This document shows, piece after piece, positions 54,502 through 61,497 of a DNA stretch of 64,000 nucleotides. The number at the start of each line of letters is the position of its first letter. The stretch's first letter is position 1. Under the pieces are notes generated by a model. The model had not been told where the DNA came from. It worked only from the letters and a program-made list of their open reading frames with translations, and ran no database searches. The position numbers and the translations under genes are program-made. The stretch is from Microbispora amethystogenes (GTDB taxonomy: Bacteria > Actinomycetota > Actinomycetes > Streptosporangiales > Streptosporangiaceae): positions 103,524 to 167,523 of the forward strand of contig NZ_BOOB01000030.1 of assembly GCF_016863015.1 (NCBI RefSeq), given 5' to 3'.

Positions 54502-55643
54502 GTCTGGGCCCGCTTGAGCTGCGCCAGCACGGTGTCGTTGCGGAGCGGCCGGGTGAAGCCCACGATGTTCGGCCGGTCGCGGTAGGTCGTCACCTTGATC
54601 GGCCCACAGAGGGTGCACCTCGCCTCGATCATCGTGCCGGGCGAGACGACCATCCCGACGTGCCCGGGATTGTCCTTGGACGTGCCGGGCCCGGCGTTGA
54701 AGAAGACGAGGTCGCCGGGCTGCTCCTCGCCCTGCTCGATCCGTTCGCCGAAGGGCCACTGGCCGAAGGTCGTCCGCGGGATGCTCAGACCGGCGTTCCG
54801 GTAGGCCATGTAGATGATCCCCGAGCAGTCGAAGGCGTCCGGGCCGGTGCCGCCCCACCGGTACGGCTTGCCCCGCTGCGCCAGAGCGTATTGGAGGATC
54901 TGGCGGACGACGTCGTCGGGGGCGCTGTCGACGAACCCCGAGTCGCAGGCCGGGTCGGCCTCGGCGGGCACGCCGATCTCCCCCGTCGCGGCGTAGCGCT
55001 TGGCGATCTCCAGGACCTGGTCGACGTACCAGGTGGCGCGGTTGTAGACGAAGATCGCCTTCCTGAGGTCGTCGGGGGCGCCGTTGCGCTTGAGCATCTT
55101 GGCCGCGCCGAGGATGGCGTCCGCCGGGTTGTAGACGTCGCCGAAGCCGTCCCCGTCGCCGTCGGAGGCGTAGCCGTTGATGCCCGGCTCGATCTTCATC
55201 TTGGCCTGGCCGCCCCAGGTGCTGACGAGGAACTGCATTGGACCGGCGGCACCCGCGTAGTTGGTGCCGCTGCGCACGCCCGGCAGCGAGGACCGGCCGT
55301 GGTTCGTCTCCCGCTTGCCGATGGCGGCCAGCACGTTCCACTGCACGCCGATCTGCTTGCCGAACTTCTTGTAGAGCGCCAGGTAGTCCTCGGGGATGTC
55401 GCTTCGCGCCGTCTTGGAGAGGTCCGTCCCAGGCGTCGCGGCGCCGGGTCCCGTGGCGGCCTCGGCGCAGTTCCCGTCCGCGCCGCCGCCGAGGAGCATC
55501 GACGGGCTCGGGGTCATGAGGATGATCGAGGCGAACAGCGTGACCGGCACGATCACGACGAGGGCCACGGCGATCAGCCGCCAGGACCGCCCTCCCGAGG
55601 CGAGCCGGCGGACTGCCGAGGTGCCGCGCGGCGGGACGGTCAC
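54498..55643 (-). CDS. Lytic transglycosylase - NlpC/P60 peptidoglycan hydrolase of the secretion-like operon
   Basis: 381 residues, anchored by an N-terminal helix (WRLIAVALVVIVPVTLFASIIL). The SLT domain (about 80-205) has its catalytic Glu in AAIGKRETNHGRSS and AGPMQFLVSTWG. The NlpC/P60 domain (about 235-365) has the nucleophile in DAFDCSGIIYMAY and the histidine in NPGHVGMVVS. This two-domain design is the wall-opening enzyme of Gram-positive conjugation and related type IV secretion systems. GTG 55643 overlaps the previous gene (GTGA). Confidence 0.93.
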   Translation of the reverse strand: MTVPPRGTSAVRRLASGGRSWRLIAVALVVIVPVTLFASIILMTPSPSMLLGGGADGNCAEAATGPGAATPGTDLSKTARSDIPEDYLALYKKFGKQIGVQWNVLAAIGKRETNHGRSSLPGVRSGTNYAGAAGPMQFLVSTWGGQAKMKIEPGINGYASDGDGDGFGDVYNPADAILGAAKMLKRNGAPDDLRKAIFVYNRATWYVDQVLEIAKRYAATGEIGVPAEADPACDSGFVDSAPDDVVRQILQYALAQRGKPYRWGGTGPDAFDCSGIIYMAYRNAGLSIPRTTFGQWPFGERIEQGEEQPGDLVFFNAGPGTSKDNPGHVGMVVSPGTMIEARCTLCGPIKVTTYRDRPNIVGFTRPLRNDTVLAQLKRAQT

Positions 55644-56302
55644 GGCGAGGTGTCCCCGTCCTGGCCGGAGTCGGCCAGTTGCAGGTCGTACACCCGCCAG
55701 TCGGCGCCCGACTTGACGACGGTCACGGCGAACCGCTCGGGCACGTCCTTCTGGCCGTTCCGGTCCGTCACCTGCCGCGTGGAGTCGACGACGAACACCA
55801 CCTGGGCGCCCGTCATGTCGCGGATCGACGCCACCTTCGCCGAGCCCTTCGAGACCACCTGGTCGGCCTCGTTCTGGTCCGCCACGGCGGGATCGGTGAC
55901 GGTCCTGGTGAGCTGGGCCGCGAACTCGGTGGTCGCGAACGCCGTGAGCCGCTCGGCGCGGGCCGCCGCCTCCTCGTCGTACGAGAAGGTGCCGTACGCC
56001 TCGGTGAAGCGGCGGGCGAGGTCGGCCGCCGCGCCGATCTCCTCCCTCGACAGCGGCAGGTACGCGTACACGTCGAAGGCGCCGGGAGTGGTGGCGACCG
56101 GGCCGGGCTCCCGCGCGCCCGTGGTCGCCCCTCCGGTGGTCGCCCGTCCGGTGGCCGCCGACTGTCCCACCGACTGCTGTCTCGCCTGCTCGTCGCCGTC
56201 CGAGGACGGGCTCATCGTGAGGTAGACGCCGACGGCGGCGAGCACCACCACGGCCGCCACGAAGGCGAGCCCCTTGCCCCGGTCGCTGTTCCGGCTTCTC
56301 AT
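55640..56302 (-). CDS. Small membrane-anchored protein of the secretion-like operon
   Basis: 220 residues. One N-terminal helix (GLAFVAAVVVLAAVGVYLTM) is followed by a linker and a folded domain of about 140 residues (VYAYLPLSREEIGAAADLAR, ARAERLTAFATTEFAAQLTR, VVFVVDSTRQVT). The position and shape resemble VirB8/TcpC-like components, which have an NTF2-like fold; this is an inference. ATG 56302. It overlaps the next gene by four bases and lies 19 bases after the TrbL-like gene. Confidence 0.75.
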   Translation of the reverse strand: MRSRNSDRGKGLAFVAAVVVLAAVGVYLTMSPSSDGDEQARQQSVGQSAATGRATTGGATTGAREPGPVATTPGAFDVYAYLPLSREEIGAAADLARRFTEAYGTFSYDEEAAARAERLTAFATTEFAAQLTRTVTDPAVADQNEADQVVSKGSAKVASIRDMTGAQVVFVVDSTRQVTDRNGQKDVPERFAVTVVKSGADWRVYDLQLADSGQDGDTSP

Positions 56303-56321
56303 GGCCTCGTCGGTGGTCCCG

Positions 56322-58934
56322 TCACTCGCCGGAGTCGCGGTCGGACGGCTTGGCCCAGAACGGGGCCGGAGCGTCGCCCTCGCGGCGCGCGCTCTCCCCC
56401 CGGCTCGGCAGCCAGAGCGGCGGCGGCTCGGCCGGACGCGACCGCCCGGCGGACGATCCCGAGTCACGCGGCGGCGCCGGACGGGAACGGCCCGCGTCAC
56501 CCCGGCGGGACGAACCGCCGAACAGGCCACCCGAGCCTCCCGAACCACCCGAGCCGCCTGAGGAGCCCGAGGAGCCCGAGGAGTCCCGGGACGAGCGACC
56601 CGAACCGCCGCCGAAGATGCTCCCCGACCCGCTGCCGGATGAGCCTCGCGGCGAGCGACCCGAACCGCCGCCGAAGATGCTGCCCGACCCGCCACCTGAG
56701 CCGCCGGAGCCGCGCGTGGACGACGGCCGGGAGGCCCAGCCGCCGGATCGGCCACTGAACCAGCCGCCCCCGGATCCGCCACCAGACCCGCCACTGCCGG
56801 AACCGCCACCGGATCCGCCCGTGGGAGCGGCGGAGGGAGGGGCGGAGGAGGCGGAGACGCCGGTGACCGCGGCTCCCGTCACCCGCCGCGGCGGCGCGGA
56901 CGGAGCCGACGGCCCGGACGGCCGTGACGGCGCCGCCCCGCCTCCCGTGACCCGTCCAGGTGCCCGTCCCGTCGCAGGGCCGTTCGCCGTGCCGTTCGGC
57001 TGACCGTTCGGCTGGCCGTTCGCCGGACCCCGCGCCCCGACCGCCCGTACGCCGGACAGGTTCAGCGGCGGGGCGGTGCCGGGACGTGCGGCGGCGACGC
57101 CAGCCTTGCGGCGGCCCGCCTGCCCGTCGGCGTCGAGCGGCGCGGGTTGCGCCCCCGCGCGCGCTCCGGCCTGGGCGGGGACGTTGCCCGCGCCCTCCTC
57201 GCCGCGCACCCGGCCCTGGGCCACGGAGGAGGCGGCAGCGGCGGCGGCGCCCGCGCCGCTCGCCATCGCGGCGGCGCCGATGACGGGCTCGGCCTTGCGC
57301 AGGCCCCACCGGCCCGCCCGGGCCGCCGCGACCGGCGGCAGCACGGAGGCCGCCCGGGAGAGCGTCGGCGCGGTCGCGGCCTCGCCGAGCATCCGCGTGG
57401 CGAGCGTGTGCCCGTCCATCGAGGCGAACAGGTGCTGGAACGGCCGCCGGTAGAAGAAGACCGCGATCGTCAGCAACGCCATGAAGAGGATCTGCATGCC
57501 CCACGGCAGGTTGGTCGAGATGATCAGCGCGTAGCCGTACACGAGGATGCCCAGCACCAGCGCGAGCACGGCCTGACGGAGCAGCGTGCCGACCAGCATC
57601 TCCAGCCACCGCATGGCGATGATCCGCCCCGAGCCGGGATGCACGCCGATCAGCAGGAAGACCGGCGCGAGCATCAGCAGCAGCAGGAAGCCGACCTTCA
57701 GCACGAGCAGCGACACCGCGACGAGGAAGATGAGCAGACCGGCGACCATCGCCGCGATGAACGCCCCGATGGCGATGCCGAGGCGGCTGGTCCAGTCCTT
57801 GCCCTGGAAGAGGAAGAACACCGGAGTGCTCTGCAGCGGCTTGGCGACCTCCTCCTCGAACCGCTGCTGGTGCGAGTCGGAGGCCGGAGTCTGCTTGGCG
57901 GCCAGTTCCTGGGCGTCGATCGCCTGGAGATCGAGGGTCTTCTGGCCGAGGCCCTTCACGAGACCGGCGTTGGGGTCGGCCGTGGCGAACTCACCCATCA
58001 GCCACGGCTTGCAGACGAGGATCGACCACAGCGCGTCGGCGTTCTGGGCCACGCCGGGGGTGCCCTGCCGGCCGTAGCCGCCCGCCGTGGGCTCACTCGG
58101 CACCTCGCCCGGCTCGGTCGCCTTCATGGGCAGGCAGGACGCGCCGCCCGCTCCCGGCAGGCCGGAGAACGCCGAGTTGACGATCTCGCCGGTCTTGTCG
58201 GTCACGGTCTTGCCGAGGCCGGTGAAGTCTCCCGGGCGGCTGAAGAACCAGATCGCGACCGTGACCGCGAGGACCATCCAGACGACGCCCTCGGTGGTCG
58301 TCGTCGCGCGTTTGCGGATGAGGCCGTACCAGGCCAGCCAGATCGCGCCGAGGATGACGACCGGGCGCAGGTACGGCCAGTACATCGCGTCGGCGAGGTT
58401 CTTGACGATGTCGTCGGCGACTTCCTTGATGGGCTGCAGCGGGCCCTCGGTGGCCGCCGCCTGGTACGTGCTGATCGTCAGCCGGTCGACGGCCTTGGCC
58501 CAGGAGAAGACCGTGTTGGCCCACGCGTTGCCGAGCACGGCGGTGACGTCGGAGCACCCGAGGCCGTAGGTGTGCCAGAACTGCCCGGCCATGCCGTACC
58601 GCTCGTAGTTGGTGACCGGCTCCTTCGGCGCCGACCCGTTCGCCGCACCGTCCGCCGTGCCGGCGGGCGGCTTACCGGTGGTGGCGGCCGTCGCGTCCTC
58701 CGGCGCCGGGGGCTGCACCAGGCCGTCGACGCCGCCGCCGACGATCTCGGGGGCGAGTTTGGGCGACAGGTCGCAGATCCCGTCGGCGCTCGCCGTGCCG
58801 GACGGGAAGACCAGCGGCAGCGTCACGAACGCCGCGAAGGCGACGAACAGCAGGGCGAGGCTCCGCCGGAGCCTCCTGCCGCGTCTACCACCCTCTTCGG
58901 TGCGGCCTCTGGGACCGTTCCTGCGCACGCTCAC
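56322..58934 (-). CDS. VirB6/TrbL-like polytopic membrane protein
   Basis: 870 residues. A signal peptide (SLALLFVAFAAFVTLPLVF) is followed by a large N-terminal domain, then at least six helices (PVVILGAIWLAWYGLI, VVWMVLAVTVAIWFF, LGIAIGAFIAAMVAGLLIFL, VGFLLLLMLAPVFLLIGV, AVLALVLGILVYGYALII). The C-terminal 270 residues are disordered and rich in Gly, Ser and Pro (GSGGGSGGGW, SSGSSGGSGGSGG). The plan fits the inner-membrane channel of type IV secretion in Gram-positive bacteria. GTG 58934 overlaps the VirB4-like stop (GTGA). Confidence 0.82.
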   Translation of the reverse strand: MSVRRNGPRGRTEEGGRRGRRLRRSLALLFVAFAAFVTLPLVFPSGTASADGICDLSPKLAPEIVGGGVDGLVQPPAPEDATAATTGKPPAGTADGAANGSAPKEPVTNYERYGMAGQFWHTYGLGCSDVTAVLGNAWANTVFSWAKAVDRLTISTYQAAATEGPLQPIKEVADDIVKNLADAMYWPYLRPVVILGAIWLAWYGLIRKRATTTTEGVVWMVLAVTVAIWFFSRPGDFTGLGKTVTDKTGEIVNSAFSGLPGAGGASCLPMKATEPGEVPSEPTAGGYGRQGTPGVAQNADALWSILVCKPWLMGEFATADPNAGLVKGLGQKTLDLQAIDAQELAAKQTPASDSHQQRFEEEVAKPLQSTPVFFLFQGKDWTSRLGIAIGAFIAAMVAGLLIFLVAVSLLVLKVGFLLLLMLAPVFLLIGVHPGSGRIIAMRWLEMLVGTLLRQAVLALVLGILVYGYALIISTNLPWGMQILFMALLTIAVFFYRRPFQHLFASMDGHTLATRMLGEAATAPTLSRAASVLPPVAAARAGRWGLRKAEPVIGAAAMASGAGAAAAAASSVAQGRVRGEEGAGNVPAQAGARAGAQPAPLDADGQAGRRKAGVAAARPGTAPPLNLSGVRAVGARGPANGQPNGQPNGTANGPATGRAPGRVTGGGAAPSRPSGPSAPSAPPRRVTGAAVTGVSASSAPPSAAPTGGSGGGSGSGGSGGGSGGGWFSGRSGGWASRPSSTRGSGGSGGGSGSIFGGGSGRSPRGSSGSGSGSIFGGGSGRSSRDSSGSSGSSGGSGGSGGSGGLFGGSSRRGDAGRSRPAPPRDSGSSAGRSRPAEPPPLWLPSRGESARREGDAPAPFWAKPSDRDSGE

Positions 58935-61408
58935 GATCGCACCTCCTGCGCGACCCCCGACCGACCGGAGCCCCCGTCAAAGAGATCATGCATGTTCTCG
59001 CCGGGTTTGTCGTGTGTCGGATTGGTGTCAAGCCAGCGCAGCAGCTCCTCCGAGATAAGGTCCACCCCGATACGGCCGGCCCGGCCGTCCAGATCCCGGA
59101 AGACGCACTCCCCGTTGCCCAGGGAGCGCAGCACGCCCTTGTGGTCCTCCGACGGGTCCACGCCGAGAAGCTCCATCACGTGCTCGACCTCCACCCGCTC
59201 GGTGGACCGGAACGCGAACACCGACGACAGGCAGTTGGTGACCTGTTCGTTGAGCAGGTCACCGGCGTTCTGGGAGACCAGGACGAGCGCCGTGTTGCGC
59301 GAACGGCCCATCCTGGAGACCTCGGGCACCAGCTTGGCGCCCTCGGGGGTGGACGTGATCGCCCACGCCTCGTCGAGGAAGATGGCCTTCGGCGTACGCC
59401 GGTCGAGCCCGTTCATCAGGCGGCGGGCGAACTGCGACACCAGGTAGAGCAGCGCCACCGACAGCCGCTGCTCGTAGGAGTAGTCGTCCCTGACCGTCGC
59501 CACGTCGGGCAGCGTGAGGCCGCCGAGCGTGAACACCGTCGTCCAGCCCGCGGTGTCGATCTGCTCGCCGCCGTAGGCGTCGAAGCAGAGCCGGGCGAGG
59601 TGCATCTCCGACATCGAGCGCAGCACGGCCCCGAGGTTCTTGGACGCGGGGTCGGACGACTGCTCCAGGTGGTCGACCACCTTCCCCAGCGAGGGGTCGG
59701 GCTCGTTCGACACGGCCGCGACCGCCTGGATCATGGCGGACTCGCGCTCCTCCGACATCCTCGGCAGCAGCAGCCGCAGGGTCTCGGTCGCCATCGTCTT
59801 CTTCGCCGCGATGTCGTCGCCGAACGCGAACGGGTCGAGCAGGCCCGGCGCGGCCGACCCCAGCGGGATGACCCTCGCCTTGCGGCCCCGCGCCCGCAGC
59901 AGCCGTACGAGCGACTCGGCGTCGCCCTTGGGGTCGATCACCGCGATCGTGACGCCGCGCAGCGCCATCTGGTAGATCAGCAGCAGCGCCAGCGTGGTCT
60001 TGCCGCCGCCCGGCTCACCGGTGATCGCGATGGCCGTCGGGCGGTTGCGCGCCGCCGCGACGAGCGGGTCGAAGTGGACGATGCTGCGCGCCCGGCCCAG
60101 CGTCTCTCCGACGTACGGCCCGATCCACCCGGCGTTCGACTCGTCGACCCGGTCGCCGATCTCGACGGTCGCCGTCGCCATGCCGCCCGCGATCGTCCGC
60201 AGCGGCTGCCGCTGCGCGTACGCGTTGACCCGCAGCCGCTCCCCCGGCAGCGCCTCGCAGAACAGCGAGAACTGGTCGCCGGTGGAGTTGACGACGTCGA
60301 CGCCGATGTCGCGGAAGTGCTCGACGATGGCCTCGACCCGCTGGACGCACATCTCCTCGGTCGGCGCGCTGACGCTCAGCCGGTGCCAGCCGTAGACGAA
60401 GGGCAGCCGCTCCTTGGTGATGCCGTGCTCCAGCATGCGGGCGGCGTCGATCTGCTCGGCCAGTGCCAGCGGGGCCTCGGCCCCCGCCTCGCGGATGTGG
60501 ATGTCCATGTCGCGGGCGTGGGCGAGCTTGCGCGCCACGTCCTTGCTGGCCCGTACGGGCGGGATCAGCCGCATCCGGCTGGAGATCTCGACGGGGAAGG
60601 GGAGCTGGTCGGTGAAGTGCAGCCACGGCTCGCCGTCGGGGAACGGCATGAGATCGGGGAACCGGGCGAACGACAGGTGCGCGACGTAGGCCTCGCCGGC
60701 CGGCTGCTGGATGCGCAGCAGCGACCTGCCGTTGTGGATCTGGCCCTCGACCAGCGCCTCGATCTCGCCCTTGCCCCATCTGCGGCGGGGTGACGCCGAA
60801 GGCAGCGGCTCACCGAGACCGGCCGCCGCGGCGTGCTGGAACAACCAGGCGATCTCGGTCGAGGTGGCGTGGCGGGCGTAGAGCGCGCTGGAGCCCAGCG
60901 CCCGGCCGAGCCGCTCGGCGGCCTCGGTCCACCGGGCGATCTCCCTGTCCGGCACGTGGTCGTCCTCGATGCCCAGCTTCTTCTCGCCGCGCTGGTAGAA
61001 GCCGAACAGCTGGGCCAGCACGCCGGTGCCGAGCTGGGCGCCGCGCGGGCCGAGCCGTACGCCGAGGTAGACCTCCTTGCTCCAGAAGTCCTTGGCCCAG
61101 ACGTGGCGGTACATCTCCTCCAGGTACTCCCGCCAGCCGGGGCCCTCGTCGGAGGTCGCGTTGAGGGCCATCGCCCACTCCGCGGCGGGATACGCCCGGT
61201 GCGCGACCCGAAGGTGCACCTCGGCGTCGGGCATCCTGATCGCGGCCAGCGCGATCGTGACGTTCGTGGCCAGCGCCTCGCGCTCCTCGGGGGTGAGGAA
61301 CTCGTAGCTCACCGTCGGCAGGCGGAAGTAGGCCCAGGCCGCCGAGTCGGTGAGCAGAACCCGATCATCGAAGTACCGCACCGCCAGGCGACTGCGCGCC
61401 CTGCTCAT
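58931..61408 (-). CDS. VirB4-like ATPase of a type IV secretion-type system
   Basis: 825 residues. Walker A GEPGGGKT (464-471), the following LLLIYQMALRGVTIAVIDPKG split over motif blocks, Walker B AIFLDEAWAI (675-683) and VLVSQNAGDLL are the hallmarks of VirB4/TraC-type ATPases. The N-terminal 440 residues show the CagE/TrbE-like region (MYRHVWAKDFWSKEVYLGV). It is the energy source of the machine. ATG 61408 follows AAAGGTCG. It overlaps by four bases with the stop of a 30-codon ORF upstream. Confidence 0.9.
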   Translation of the reverse strand: MSRARSRLAVRYFDDRVLLTDSAAWAYFRLPTVSYEFLTPEEREALATNVTIALAAIRMPDAEVHLRVAHRAYPAAEWAMALNATSDEGPGWREYLEEMYRHVWAKDFWSKEVYLGVRLGPRGAQLGTGVLAQLFGFYQRGEKKLGIEDDHVPDREIARWTEAAERLGRALGSSALYARHATSTEIAWLFQHAAAAGLGEPLPSASPRRRWGKGEIEALVEGQIHNGRSLLRIQQPAGEAYVAHLSFARFPDLMPFPDGEPWLHFTDQLPFPVEISSRMRLIPPVRASKDVARKLAHARDMDIHIREAGAEAPLALAEQIDAARMLEHGITKERLPFVYGWHRLSVSAPTEEMCVQRVEAIVEHFRDIGVDVVNSTGDQFSLFCEALPGERLRVNAYAQRQPLRTIAGGMATATVEIGDRVDESNAGWIGPYVGETLGRARSIVHFDPLVAAARNRPTAIAITGEPGGGKTTLALLLIYQMALRGVTIAVIDPKGDAESLVRLLRARGRKARVIPLGSAAPGLLDPFAFGDDIAAKKTMATETLRLLLPRMSEERESAMIQAVAAVSNEPDPSLGKVVDHLEQSSDPASKNLGAVLRSMSEMHLARLCFDAYGGEQIDTAGWTTVFTLGGLTLPDVATVRDDYSYEQRLSVALLYLVSQFARRLMNGLDRRTPKAIFLDEAWAITSTPEGAKLVPEVSRMGRSRNTALVLVSQNAGDLLNEQVTNCLSSVFAFRSTERVEVEHVMELLGVDPSEDHKGVLRSLGNGECVFRDLDGRAGRIGVDLISEELLRWLDTNPTHDKPGENMHDLFDGGSGRSGVAQEVRS

Positions 61409-61497
61409 CGACCTTTCACCAGCTCTCCTGATCGCACGTCCCGGGACCCGTCGGACCCGCGCGACCGCCCTCGCCGCGGCACGCGTCCGGCGTTCAT
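61405..61497 (-). CDS. 30-codon basic ORF bridging the ParA-like and VirB4-like genes
   Basis: ATG 61497 overlaps the upstream ParA-like stop (ATGA), and the TGA of this ORF (61405-61407) overlaps the VirB4 ATG (ATGA). The product (MNAGRVPRRGRSRGSDGSRD...) is 30 residues with nine Arg. Coupling at both ends argues for translation, either of a microprotein or as a ribosome relay. It has no recognisable domain and could also be a chance open frame. Confidence 0.5.
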   Translation of the reverse strand: MNAGRVPRRGRSRGSDGSRDVRSGELVKGR

